From NCBI GenBank assembly GCA_009917695.1, contig JAACJG010000002.1:124001-188000 (forward strand): 64,000 bases of DNA. The letters run 5' to 3'. This DNA comes from Candidatus Rifleibacterium amylolyticum. Lineage in GTDB: Bacteria > Muiribacteriota > Ozemobacteria > Ozemobacterales > Ozemobacteraceae. Positions 16,751 through 27,300 of this stretch are shown here, in pieces. The number at the start of each line of letters is the position of its first letter. The first letter of the stretch is position 1. Under the pieces are notes generated by a model that saw nothing but the letters and a program-made list of their open reading frames with translations, was not told the DNA's origin and made no database searches. The position numbers and the translations under genes are program-made.

Positions 16751-18777
16751 AACGACGAAAGATGCATCCGCGAATTTTCAGGGCAGCGCTACTGCTCGGC
16801 AGTTTTGCAATTCTGCTGACGCTTTTTGCATTCAGACTCGTGCATCTACAGGTTATTCAGCACAGGGAATGGGCGCAGCGTTCGACCAAGAACCATGTCA
16901 GCAAGCGAGTTCTCGACATGAAACGTGGTAACATCTACGATCGCAACGGCGTAGAACTCGCGATTTCAGTTGATACCTGGTCGGTTTACATCTTCACCCG
17001 CGAGATCAAGTCACTGCCGGAAGCTGCCAACATGCTTGCAACCGTACTCCCAATGACTCGTGATGAAATAATCAGCAAGGTCGGTGACCGTTCCGGTTAT
17101 ATCCTTGTTTACAAAGATCTCGAACCCAATCTGGCCATGAAAATACAGCGCCTGGACATCCCCGGTGTCAATCTCGAAAGCCACTACCGCCGTTATTACC
17201 CGCAAAAACAGATTGCATCGAATCTGATCGGCTTTACTGGCGCTGAGAAAAAAGGGCTGGAGGGTCTCGAACTGCTTTTTGACAAAACTCTACGCGGATA
17301 TCCTGGTCTGGCTGTCCAGGAAGACATCAGCCTCAGTGACAGCGGACCAGCAAAGATGCGCGTAATCACGCCGCCAATGGGCGGCAGCAACATTCATCTG
17401 TCAATAGATACATTTATTCAGCACACGCTCGAGTCTGAGCTTGCACAGCTGATGAAAGAATATGACCCCATCGATGCAACCGCCATTGTAATGGACCCAC
17501 ACAACGGCGAAATACTGGGCCTCGCATGCCTGCCCGGCTATGATCTTAACAACTTCTCCGAGGCCAAACCGGCAGACCGGCGAAACCGCCCGGCTACCGA
17601 CATTTTTGAACCTGGTTCCTGCATAAAAATCTTTGCAGTCGCCAGTGCGCTCGAAAACAAAAAAGTGGACAGGGGCACAAGGTTTTACTGCCGCGGTTAC
17701 GGCGAAGTTAACGGTCGCCGGGTGCGCTGCCATGGTGCCCATGGCCTTGTTGACCTTGACCGGGCTATTGCCGAATCCTGCAACGCTGCCATGGTGCAGA
17801 TTGCCCAGATGATCGAGCCTTCAATGCTTTATCGCACCTACAAAAACTTTGGTTTTGGCGATCCGACGGGTGTCGAGGTTCTGGCCGAAAGCAATGGCAT
17901 ATTCAAACCGCCCTCCCGCTGGTCAGGCTTTTCGGCAACCTCTCTGAGTATCGGCCAGGAAATGGCGGTTACCGGCCTGCAGCTTGTACAGGCCTATTCA
18001 GCTATTGCCAATGGCGGCGTTCTGATCAAACCAAGGCTGGTGCGCCGAATCAGCTCATCGGATTCAGATATCCGCCAGGAATTCAGGCGCGAGGAAATAC
18101 GCCGGGTTCTGCCAGAAGATACTGCAAGGTGGTTACGCCGCATGCTGATGGGAGTTGTCGAAGGCGGAACCGGTAAACTCTCGCTGCTTGAAAACTATAC
18201 TGTCGGCGGCAAGACCAGTACCGCTCAGAAAGCCAATCCAAAGGGCGGCTATTTTAACGACAAGGTAGTAGTTTCATTTATTGGTATGGCTCCAGCACTG
18301 GACCCGAGAATTGTGCTTTTTGTCGCCTGTAACGAGCCCAAGGGCGACGAACGCACCCTGTTCGGCGGCAAAGTTACCGCCCCTTCCTTTGCCCGCATAG
18401 CAGACCGCGTGCTCAAACATCTCAAGGTGCCGCCCGACAGGTCACTTACCGCAGCGGCCCGTGAGCAACAGCTGTTAAAGCTGCAAAGCAGCGTAGTCAA
18501 AAAAGAAATCATCAAACTGCCCGATAAATTGAGTGAGCCGGCGGCAAATGCAACAATTACAGCAGCGGTCTCAGCCGCCCCGAAAGCAGTTAGAAAAGGC
18601 GTACCCGATCTGCGCGGAAAGTCGCTGCGACAGGCGATGAAACTGGTCAACGATCTTGAACTGAAAGCAGTCTTCGAGGGCGAAGGTATAGTGGTCGGCC
18701 AGACCCCTCCGGCCGGCCAGCCTGTTCCCGACACTAAAATTCTTAAAATCACCCTTTCGCCCGAACCCTACAACTGA
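16747..18777 (+). CDS. ftsI: Septal peptidoglycan transpeptidase (class B PBP) with PASTA domain
   Basis: A 676-residue protein with an N-terminal membrane anchor (about 11-33) and a PBP dimerisation domain starting at KRGNIYDRNG. In the transpeptidase domain the active motifs are S-C-I-K (S291), S-C-N (S344-N346) and K-T-S (K489-S491). A PASTA domain of about 65 residues closes the protein. FtsI/PBP2B-type enzymes cross-link septal peptidoglycan in the periplasm. A cysteine directly follows the catalytic serine, which is permitted in SxxK. The gene overlaps rsmH by ATGA. The PASTA domain is typical of Gram-positive PBP2x and of several deep-branching diderms. Confidence 0.95.
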   Translation: MKRRKMHPRIFRAALLLGSFAILLTLFAFRLVHLQVIQHREWAQRSTKNHVSKRVLDMKRGNIYDRNGVELAISVDTWSVYIFTREIKSLPEAANMLATVLPMTRDEIISKVGDRSGYILVYKDLEPNLAMKIQRLDIPGVNLESHYRRYYPQKQIASNLIGFTGAEKKGLEGLELLFDKTLRGYPGLAVQEDISLSDSGPAKMRVITPPMGGSNIHLSIDTFIQHTLESELAQLMKEYDPIDATAIVMDPHNGEILGLACLPGYDLNNFSEAKPADRRNRPATDIFEPGSCIKIFAVASALENKKVDRGTRFYCRGYGEVNGRRVRCHGAHGLVDLDRAIAESCNAAMVQIAQMIEPSMLYRTYKNFGFGDPTGVEVLAESNGIFKPPSRWSGFSATSLSIGQEMAVTGLQLVQAYSAIANGGVLIKPRLVRRISSSDSDIRQEFRREEIRRVLPEDTARWLRRMLMGVVEGGTGKLSLLENYTVGGKTSTAQKANPKGGYFNDKVVVSFIGMAPALDPRIVLFVACNEPKGDERTLFGGKVTAPSFARIADRVLKHLKVPPDRSLTAAAREQQLLKLQSSVVKKEIIKLPDKLSEPAANATITAAVSAAPKAVRKGVPDLRGKSLRQAMKLVNDLELKAVFEGEGIVVGQTPPAGQPVPDTKILKITLSPEPYN

Positions 18778-18855
18778 AAAAAACTGTTTTAACCAGCGTA
18801 AAAAACTGATAGAATCCTGTAACTCTGATAATGAAAGTGTAAACTGGAGTCTGTA

Positions 18856-20346
18856 ATGAAAACACTGCGAAGCATTCTGCCATCTAATACAGTATCTACA
18901 ACCGGAGTGCTCGATATCGAAATCGGCGGTATCGCGTTCGATTCAAGGTATGTGCACAAAGGCGACCTCTTCTTTGCCCTGAACGGCCAGCATATCGATG
19001 GCAGTGCCTTTATCTTCGATGCCATCGAACGCGGCGCAGCGGCAGTTATTACAGAGTCTTCGCGCAAAAACATCGAAGTGCCGGTAGTCAAGGTCAAAGA
19101 CGCGCGACAGGCTTTGTCAGAGGTATCTGACAAGTATTACGATCACCCCTCACAAAAGGTCAAATTGCTCGGGATAACTGGCACCAAAGGCAAAACCACG
19201 ATAACCTATCTGGCTCAGGCAGTTCTCAAAAAGGCTTTTGGCCATGCTTTCAGAATCGGCACGGTCGAGTATGATATGGAATTTCAGAAAATTCCAGCCA
19301 CCAACACTACTCCAGAATCACAGGTCCTCCATTCACTGATCGATCAGGCACTCAAAAACGGTATAAAGCATGGCGTCATCGAAGTAAGCTCACATTCGCT
19401 CAAAACCTGGCGGGCAGAACACCTTAGCTTCGCAGTAGCTGGCTTCACCAACCTTTCTATCGAGCACACCGAGTTTCACCCTGACATGAACGACTATTTC
19501 AACGCCAAAAAGCGTCTGTTCACTGATCTCGCAGCCCGCGACAAGGCCTGCATAATCAGCATCGATGATGATTACGGCAAAAGAATGGCGAGCGAATGCA
19601 AAGCTGCCGGACTGAACGTTAAGACCCTTTCACTTTACGACACCAGCGCCGACTTCTACAGCGAGAATCTGAAGATGTCGGGAACCGGCAGCGATTTTGT
19701 CTTCTGCCATGGCAGCGACAAACAACCCTGCCATATCAATCTGCCGGGCGAATACAATGTATTTAACGCGCTTATGGCTGGCGCCATGAGTATGGCGGCA
19801 GGAGCCGACCTGAACGCAGTCAGTAATGGCATCGGTTCCATAAAGAACGTGCCTGGCCGACTTGAAGCCATTCATAACGATCAGGGCATCAACGTCGTTG
19901 TCGATTACGCCCATAGCCCGGCCGCACTCGAAAACGTGCTCAAGGCCATGCGCCCGGTAACCAAAAATCGCCTGATCACCGTTTTCGGCTGTGGTGGCAA
20001 CCGCTCGCATGAAAAACGGCCGATCATGGGCAAGGTTGCCGTCAAGTATTCAGACATGGTTATCGTCACCAGTGACAATCCGCGCAAAGAGCAGCCAGAA
20101 GCAATTATCGAACAGATAATGACTGGCATCAACGAAGTTGGAATTGAAAGCGGCAAAAAGGTTCTTCAGGATGCTGACCGCAAAGCCGCTATTTTCAAGG
20201 CACTTGGTGCCGCACAAGCTGGCGACACTGTTGTGATTGCTGGAAAGGGCCACGAAACCGGTCAATATTTCGCTGATCGCACTATTCCATTCGACGATCG
20301 TGAAGTCGCCCGCAGCTTTTTCCGGAAACCAGACGATGACAGATAA
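18856..20346 (+). CDS. murE: UDP-MurNAc-tripeptide synthetase (meso-DAP adding)
   Basis: A 496-residue Mur ligase. GGAG lies seven bases before the ATG. The N-terminal uridine-binding domain includes DSRYVHKGDLFFAL, the ATP loop is GITGTKGKTT, and the C-terminal domain has VTSDNPRKEQP. The DNPR motif (residues 407-410) is the one that selects meso-diaminopimelate in known MurE enzymes; lysine-adding enzymes differ here. The enzyme adds the third residue to UDP-MurNAc-L-Ala-D-Glu. The gene overlaps murF by 11 bases. Confidence 0.96.
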   Translation: MKTLRSILPSNTVSTTGVLDIEIGGIAFDSRYVHKGDLFFALNGQHIDGSAFIFDAIERGAAAVITESSRKNIEVPVVKVKDARQALSEVSDKYYDHPSQKVKLLGITGTKGKTTITYLAQAVLKKAFGHAFRIGTVEYDMEFQKIPATNTTPESQVLHSLIDQALKNGIKHGVIEVSSHSLKTWRAEHLSFAVAGFTNLSIEHTEFHPDMNDYFNAKKRLFTDLAARDKACIISIDDDYGKRMASECKAAGLNVKTLSLYDTSADFYSENLKMSGTGSDFVFCHGSDKQPCHINLPGEYNVFNALMAGAMSMAAGADLNAVSNGIGSIKNVPGRLEAIHNDQGINVVVDYAHSPAALENVLKAMRPVTKNRLITVFGCGGNRSHEKRPIMGKVAVKYSDMVIVTSDNPRKEQPEAIIEQIMTGINEVGIESGKKVLQDADRKAAIFKALGAAQAGDTVVIAGKGHETGQYFADRTIPFDDREVARSFFRKPDDDR

Positions 20347-21730
20347 CTGGACTGCCAGGCAGATAGCTCTGGCCTGTGAAGGCGAACTGCTGCACGACAG
20401 CAGTCAGCCAATATCCGGCTTCAGTATTGACACGCGAACAATTCAAGCTGGCAATCTTTTTGTTGCGCTCAAAGGTGAGAACCAGGACGGGCACCTTTAT
20501 GCCGCAAAGGCTGCAGATGCCGGCGCAGCTGCTCTTCTCATTTCTGATACGACTGCGGTTACCGGACTCGCAGACAAGGCTGCTGTCATAAAGGTTGCCG
20601 ACACACTGGCCGGCCTGCAGAAAATTGCGCAGAATCGCCGCAGCCAGCTACAGTCAAAAGTCATCGGCGTTACCGGCAGCAACGGCAAAACCACGACGCG
20701 CGCCATGTTACAGCACCTGCTGACCAGTGTCGCTACCTGCAGCGCCACCAGCGGCAATCTCAACAATCATATCGGCCTGCCGCTGACCATTCTCGGGCTG
20801 GACAAATCGGCTGATTACGCGGTTCTTGAAATGGGTATGAACCATCAGGGCGAGATACGCGATCTCTGCCGAATCGCCCGGCCCGACGCTGCCCTGATCA
20901 GCAACATCGGACCCGCCCACATCGGTATTCTCGGCAGCCTCAAAAATATTGCGCTGGCAAAGGCCGAAATACTCGAAAATCTCTCAGAAAACCAGACGGC
21001 AGTCGTACCTGGCGACACTGAATTCAGCGAACTTCTTCGCCAGGCGACCAGAGCCAGACTTTATTATTTTGGCGAAGGCGAAAATAATGATTATCGCATC
21101 TCTGACCTGCAGATGTCGGTCGAAGGCGTCAGCTTCAGCTTAACCGCGCCGGAATGTCACTGCAACTGCCGGCTACAGCTGGCCGGTCGCCATAATGCCT
21201 TCAATGCAGCAGCAGCGCTGGCCCTTTTCCATCAGCTCGGGCACGACCTGCAAAAGGGCTGTCAGCTGCTCGAAAGCTTTGCCCCTGTTGGCGCCCGTAT
21301 GGAAAGAGTCGAAATCGATGGCATCAACATTCTTCTCGACTGTTATAATGCTAATCCCGGCTCGATGAGTGAAGCGCTCAGGTTTTTAACCGTCTGCCCG
21401 GCGCCGCGCATAGCGGTACTCGGCGACATGCGCGAACTCGGCGACATGTCTGTGTCGATGCATCGCCAGTTAGGGGTGCAGGCGGCCGAAAGCAGCCCGG
21501 AGCTGCTCGTCTGCGTAGGAGCTGATGCCGCACATATAGCGGCAGCTGCCCGCGAGAACGGCATGGCTGAAACTTCAGTAATAGCATTAAGCACGAACGC
21601 TGAGGCAGCCGAAATATTGAAGGACAAACTGATAAAGGGCTCGACCGTTCTTTTCAAGGCAAGCCGGGGCATGCACTTTGAAACCATAGTGCGCAGCCTC
21701 TGGCCAGGCCTCGGCAAAGATCTGCACTGA
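20336..21730 (+). CDS. murF: UDP-MurNAc-tripeptide-D-Ala-D-Ala ligase
   Basis: A 464-residue Mur ligase. The ATG at 20336 lies inside the end of murE (ATGACAGATAA). The ATP loop is GVTGSNGKTTTRAML, followed by NHIGLPLTILGL and the LEMGMNHQGEI signature of MurF; LLDCYNANPGSM is the C-terminal motif. The enzyme joins D-Ala-D-Ala to the UDP-MurNAc-tripeptide in the cytoplasm and completes the pentapeptide passed to MraY, which is the next gene. Confidence 0.96.
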   Translation: MTDNWTARQIALACEGELLHDSSQPISGFSIDTRTIQAGNLFVALKGENQDGHLYAAKAADAGAAALLISDTTAVTGLADKAAVIKVADTLAGLQKIAQNRRSQLQSKVIGVTGSNGKTTTRAMLQHLLTSVATCSATSGNLNNHIGLPLTILGLDKSADYAVLEMGMNHQGEIRDLCRIARPDAALISNIGPAHIGILGSLKNIALAKAEILENLSENQTAVVPGDTEFSELLRQATRARLYYFGEGENNDYRISDLQMSVEGVSFSLTAPECHCNCRLQLAGRHNAFNAAAALALFHQLGHDLQKGCQLLESFAPVGARMERVEIDGINILLDCYNANPGSMSEALRFLTVCPAPRIAVLGDMRELGDMSVSMHRQLGVQAAESSPELLVCVGADAAHIAAAARENGMAETSVIALSTNAEAAEILKDKLIKGSTVLFKASRGMHFETIVRSLWPGLGKDLH

Positions 21731-21753
21731 GCCGTTAAATAAGGAGTTTTTGC

Positions 21754-22848
21754 TTGTTCAGCTCTATTTTCGAGCCACTATCGATCCGTATCATTTTTTC
21801 AATAGTCACATCTTTTCTGCTGTCAATGATCATCGCGCCACGGGTCATCTTTAACCTTAAATCGCGCCAGATCGGCCAGACCGTGCGCGAAGAGGGCGTC
21901 AAGGAACACCTTAAAAAGAGCGGTATTCCGACCATGGGCGGCATAATCATTCTGATACCACTGATGATCACCACCATACTCTGGTGCAAGCTCAACCCGT
22001 TCGTGATAATTGCCCTGCTGGTGACCGCCATAATGGGCCTGATCGGCTTTTTTGACGACATCACCAAAGTAGTCCGGGCAAGATCACTTGGCCTCACTGC
22101 CCGACAAAAACTGTTAGGCCAGATTCTGGCAGGGTTCGGCGCCGCTCTGGCGATCAAGTATTATCCTGGCCTGCGTTTCGAACTGACCATGCCCGGCAAA
22201 GAAATTCTCGAACTGACACCAACCTGCACACAGCTGCCGGTTTTTGGTGCGCTCGATCTTGGCTGGCTTTACATTCCCTTTGCCATCGCAGTTATAGTTG
22301 GCGCAACCAATGCCGTGAACCTGACCGACGGACTCGACGGCCTGGCCGCCGGAACTGTCGTGGTGGCAGCAACTCCTTTCATGGTATTTTCCTATGTATG
22401 CGGACATATAATTTTTGCCCGTCATATTGGCGTGGTTTACATTGCCGGAGTTGGCGAGCTGGCAGTAATGAGCGCGGCAATCGGCGGCGGCTGCCTCGGC
22501 TTTTTATGGCATAACGCCCACCCTGCATCTGTATTTATGGGTGACACCGGTTCGCTGGCACTTGGCGGCGCTCTCGGCGCCATCGCTCTCTGCAGCAAAA
22601 CCGAATTTTATCTCGCCATTGTTGGCGGCATATTCGTAATCGAAGCTCTATCAGTCATTCTACAGGTCAGCTATTTCAAAATGACCAAAGGCAAGCGCAT
22701 CTTCAAGATGAGCCCGATTCACCACCATTTCGAACTCTGCGGCTGGGCCGAAGAGAAGGTGGTAATCAGATTCTGGATGGTCGGCATCATGATGGCACTG
22801 GTCGGCCTGACTCTTTTCGCTTCACGCCTCGTCGCAACTGCCGCATAA
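21754..22848 (+). CDS. mraY: Phospho-MurNAc-pentapeptide transferase
   Basis: A 364-residue integral membrane enzyme with about ten helices. It starts with TTG at 21754; AAGGAG at 21741-21746 is seven bases upstream and no nearby ATG has such a site. Signatures seen: GIPTMGG, FFDDITKV, NAVNLTDGLDGLA, GDTGSLALGG and SPIHHHFELCGW. The enzyme transfers phospho-MurNAc-pentapeptide to undecaprenyl phosphate to make lipid I. The dcw run ends here: instead of murD, a terminator and a convergent lipoprotein gene follow. Confidence 0.97.
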   Translation: MFSSIFEPLSIRIIFSIVTSFLLSMIIAPRVIFNLKSRQIGQTVREEGVKEHLKKSGIPTMGGIIILIPLMITTILWCKLNPFVIIALLVTAIMGLIGFFDDITKVVRARSLGLTARQKLLGQILAGFGAALAIKYYPGLRFELTMPGKEILELTPTCTQLPVFGALDLGWLYIPFAIAVIVGATNAVNLTDGLDGLAAGTVVVAATPFMVFSYVCGHIIFARHIGVVYIAGVGELAVMSAAIGGGCLGFLWHNAHPASVFMGDTGSLALGGALGAIALCSKTEFYLAIVGGIFVIEALSVILQVSYFKMTKGKRIFKMSPIHHHFELCGWAEEKVVIRFWMVGIMMALVGLTLFASRLVATAA

Positions 22849-22877
22849 AAAAAACTCCCCGGCATCGGGCGCCGGGG
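22847..22877 (-). terminator. Intrinsic terminator of the DUF4382-type lipoprotein gene
   Basis: A seven-base GC stem (22857-22863 with 22871-22877). On the minus strand it is followed by a T-run (A-run at 22847-22854 on the plus strand). The A-run overlaps the last codon of mraY. Confidence 0.75.
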
Positions 22878-22912
22878 AAAAGCAATTGGGATGTTATGAA
22901 CAAAACAAGTTT

Positions 22913-24298
22913 TCAGCGATAGTAAACCGAGAGCTGAATACCAGTAAGACGCATGTTAACAAGGCTGATGTTTCTGCTGGCCATATAATAGGCACTGCTC
23001 GGATTACTGCGGATCATTTCGGTCACATCGACAGTATAGGTCTTGCCAGGAGTGTAAGTCGCATAGAATTCTCCGAGATAGTTGCCAGTCACAGCAGCGT
23101 TACCTGCCCACCAATCACCCATGTCACTCACAGCGCTGACCTGCTGAGTAGTAGAGAGATAGTTCAGACATCTGCCAGAGCCGATCTCAAAGTATTCAGC
23201 AGTAAATTTCATTTCAGCCTTCACAAAAGCAAGACTGACAAAGTCAATGTTAACTGGAGTTTCAAGAGCTACTTCAGCAAATTCGCCATTTGCATCGGCA
23301 AACGGATAAATCTCTGAAAACCAACCCGTGTTTCCGACACTGCTGTGAATGACTGCCGGATTGATCTGCACGTTCACAGCTGCAATCTGGCCGGCTTCAA
23401 CCGACACCGAGAGCGAATAGTCGAGATAGTCAGGATGACTGGCCTTGAGGTTATAGATACCTTTCGGAACTTTTGTGAACGAAAAGGCGCCGCTAGCATC
23501 TGTCACAGCTGAGAAGGCAGTTCCGTCAAGGACGACAGTTACACCAGCGAGTTTCTGAGAATTAATCATGTTCTCAACAATACCAGCAATATCACCATCG
23601 GTAACTTCGGGAGTCGTTTCTATTGGCCTGAGTTCAGAAGAGATCTTAATTACAGGAATCATGGTCGCGAATTTCAGAAGTCTGGTGCGCAGAATGCGAT
23701 GTTTGAAATGCATTGTCAAGTAAGTGGAAAATCCATCTTTGATCTCAAAGCTGCCCTTGAGATGAAACTTTTTGGAAGGGATGATCAGTTTGTAGGTGAT
23801 ATTTTTATCTTTAAGGGTTGCAGAGCTGACATGAAGAACGATTTCTTTGTATTTACCGGGAGCCAGTTCGAGATCTGCGAGAACCTGCGAAATATTGTCT
23901 GCGCTGGGGTTGCCGACGAGACTGATGCTGCGTGTTCCGGTGAAGGTAGTTTTAACGCCCTTGTCTGACTTGACCTCGAGCTTATTAAAGGTTATAAGTA
24001 TATCATCAGCATTATCAGGGCTGAGGAAGAGAAGTTTCAGCCGGGAAATTCCTTTTTTTACACCTTCACGCATAGAGTAATCTATCTTATAATTGCTCTT
24101 GGCAAAAGTGTATTTGCGATCGAGTTTCTTGGTGAACTTGCAGGCCAGGAGCTGTGAGGAGGAAGAATCCATAGTCGGCGCCGAATTCGACATGGAAACA
24201 CCCACAGGATTGGAAGAACCGCTGCCACCACCGAAACATCCGGTGAGTATGGGAAGAACTATTACCATCATCAGTGTCAGCAGTTTTAGGCGATTCAT
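22913..24298 (-). CDS. Lipoprotein with DUF4382-like and carboxypeptidase-regulatory-like domains
   Basis: A 461-residue protein. The ATG at 24298 has AGGAGG five bases upstream; an upstream in-frame start is not supported. The signal ends with the lipobox LTGC, so it is lipid-anchored in the envelope. Residues about 60-215 look like DUF4382 (pattern I-x-F-N-K-L-E-V, later LELAPGKYKEIVLHV). About 235-320 is a carboxypeptidase regulatory-like beta sandwich (GVTVVLDGTAFSAVTDASG). The C-terminal 140 residues form a beta domain ending YTVDVTEMIRSNP...QLSVYYR, similar to DNRLRE/disaggregatase-type modules. It is probably a surface protein that binds a ligand or carbohydrate. It is divergent from the giant protein at 24359, and the two may work together. 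Confidence 0.75.
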   Translation of the reverse strand: MNRLKLLTLMMVIVLPILTGCFGGGSGSSNPVGVSMSNSAPTMDSSSSQLLACKFTKKLDRKYTFAKSNYKIDYSMREGVKKGISRLKLLFLSPDNADDILITFNKLEVKSDKGVKTTFTGTRSISLVGNPSADNISQVLADLELAPGKYKEIVLHVSSATLKDKNITYKLIIPSKKFHLKGSFEIKDGFSTYLTMHFKHRILRTRLLKFATMIPVIKISSELRPIETTPEVTDGDIAGIVENMINSQKLAGVTVVLDGTAFSAVTDASGAFSFTKVPKGIYNLKASHPDYLDYSLSVSVEAGQIAAVNVQINPAVIHSSVGNTGWFSEIYPFADANGEFAEVALETPVNIDFVSLAFVKAEMKFTAEYFEIGSGRCLNYLSTTQQVSAVSDMGDWWAGNAAVTGNYLGEFYATYTPGKTYTVDVTEMIRSNPSSAYYMASRNISLVNMRLTGIQLSVYYR

Positions 24299-24358
24299 AG
24301 GGTCCTCCTGTTTTACATCTAACAAAATCAATCGGCGCTAATATAAGGCAAGCAAATC

Positions 24359-27300
24359 TTGTACCTGTTTTACAAATATAGCCTAAATCAGAGAAACTGC
24401 CTGTTGAAGGCACTATCAGCAATATATAAATTATTGCAGGAAACTCGCAGCGGGAAATTTTCCCTAGTCGCCCTGATCGCCATAGGGATTTTTTACCCTG
24501 CCATTGTCCATGGTATACAGACAAAGAGAGACGAATTAACAGCCTCACCCATCTACAATGCAAGTTTCGATTTTGCACTTGAAGAGCACAGCCAACCACG
24601 CGCCCACGTTGTACCGGCGCGCTTTTATTTTACCGCAACCGACAGCGAGCACTTGTACAATCTATCTTCCGGCGACACTGCCTATACCGCCTGGAAATCA
24701 GTTTACCCGACCGAATCGTGGGGTACACCCGAAAAATCGGCGCAAATTCCCGGTTACTACCTTGCGCTAAGTGCGAATCAAATCAGACCAGACACGCTAA
24801 CATCGATCGCAGCGGGAAAATATATTGCCACCAGCAATCTATCAGGAGTGGCTAAGCTTGAAACTTTCAGCAACAGCTCGATTTACCTTAACAGCCCGGA
24901 TTCTTCCAGAACATTCTCCAGTTCTGCCCCGAATCTTCCCCTGACTATGATTCAGACCCGTGCCAGAATCTACGTCTGCTGGGTCGAATATGATCCAGAC
25001 ACATTCAGCTCATCAATAAAAATCACTTCAACTTCTGATGGCGTAAACTTCGTCGGTTCGCACACATTAGTCGCAACGGGCAATTTCTCTCCCTCCATCG
25101 GGGTATCTGGCTGCAGCATAAGTCACGGCTCCGATGAATACATCGCTGTAACATACGCCAAGTCATCTTCTGAGGCTAACATCTTAACATTTAAGGCGCC
25201 CCCAACTGTCATTGATCCACCCTATCCGGCGACCTATACCACCACCATAGGCCTTACCGATATAAGCTCACGGGAAATCGCCGTGACCCAGAACCCACGA
25301 ACATCAGAGATAATCATTTCGTGGCTGAGACTTGATGGAGATTACAAGGGCTATTACCGCACATTCAGTTTTACTCCAAACAACACATGGACACCCATTT
25401 CAGCGGTGACACTTGTTGCTTCAGGCTTCTCCAAAAATTATGGCGTCAGCGTCGAAAGCTACACCAACTTCGAGAACACTTTTGTAATACCTTCAGCGAC
25501 AGAACTAAAAAGCTATACGCTTAGAGACAGCGTATCCGCCCACGACAACTTCAGTCCGGCAGGCTATGCAACTCAGTTCAATTTCACTGACAACCAGAAA
25601 CATTATGCAGGCCTGCTCAGCTATGACTTCATCAACAAATATTTCTATTTCTACAAACGCGAGCTTAGGTTCCCCGATGAGGGGCGGTGGGATAAAACGA
25701 GCAAGACCCTTCATCTGGAAGGACCGCCGTGGCCAAACACGCTTGTAAAAATCGAATATGAATTTACTGAAGTTGCTACAGATGCATGCATAGTTCACAT
25801 GGTGAATGCGAATGGCGGGCGCCAGCCGTTTAACAACATGACCGGTGTCATTGCCAGCAGCGCCTCAGCACTGTATACGGTCGAATTTGACTACAACATG
25901 GATACCGGACTGTATGCCGGATACATGAACAACAAGATCCGTATGTTAGACAGCTTGAACAATCCGGTCAACATCAGTTATGTGTCAGGCACCAGCACTG
26001 GAATTTCTTTCAGGCCAGCTGGAGATCTGACGCTTAACACCAGTTACCGTATCGAAATTGCCAGCGACGTCATAGATGCTCGTGGCACCCAGATATGGGA
26101 GCCGGTCACGCTCAACTTCACTACCCAGAAAAGCAGCTCATCGGTTATTGCCAGCGAGGTCAAAAACATCACCGCCTGGCGCGATGCTGCCCGCACGCAG
26201 CCGGTTTCCGACGGTGAAGCCAGCGATACCGCCGACATCTATCTTAGACTTGATGCAATTGATCCGGCATTCAATACCATAGACACCGCAACAGTGGCTA
26301 TTCTACTCAATGGTGTGCAAATCGCACAAGCCACACTTACCCAGCTCAATGCCACTTCTAACTATTTCGACGGCTTTTACAAGCTTTCTACCGCACTGGC
26401 AACCGACAGCGTATATACCTTCAAGGCACATCCAAGCTCGGCGACAACAACCAGCGTCATCGTCAACTATCCAACTTTCACGCCGGTGTATCCGTTGTCT
26501 GGCGCAACGAATGTACCTGGCCTGCCGACAATAAGAGTCAAAGCCAGCGAACCGATTCGTCCGGAATATATCTCAGCTGCCTCTGTAAAGCTGCTGAAGG
26601 GTGCCGTTGAAATCGCAGTCAGTCGCTCTTATGACGCAGGCAATCGCGAGATCGTCATTGTCCCGGATGCCAGTCTCGAAAGCGAAACGACCTATACCGT
26701 TTCGGTCGCTTCGATGCGTGATTCATACTACAACGTGCAGAAATCAGCGTTTTCTTATCAGTTCACCGTTGCCGACATTAAACCACCGGAAGTTACTCCC
26801 GCCAGCCCCATTAACGGCGAAGCCGGGGTTACAATCGACCGCTTCATCGTCTTCAATATCAGCGAAGCTCTTGCAGCCGCAACCGTTAACAAGACTTCAG
26901 TCAAACTCACCAGAGCCGGCATTCCAGCCAGCTACAGCATTATTCTCAGTGGCAGCAAGATCACCATCGACCCCGACGATGCGCCAGATGGCGGCCTTGA
27001 GCCGCAGACCACATACGTGGCAGAAGTTACCACCGCAGTCACTGACCTGGCCGGAAACAATTTGCCAGCGGCTGTCAGCATCTCCTTTACGACTCAGCCT
27101 TATTCAACCCCACCGACAGCGATCGGTAATATCACTCTCTATAAAGATCCGTTGCTGATATTTGGCTGGGGGCTCTACGAAAAGATTCCCGCTTCTGCCA
27201 CCGTATACATCAAAGTGACTGGCGACGATGGCGCTACTCAGACCCGCGATCTGGCAACTGCCAGCCTTAACTTTTCATGGGGTGCGCCTCAGAAAAAAAT

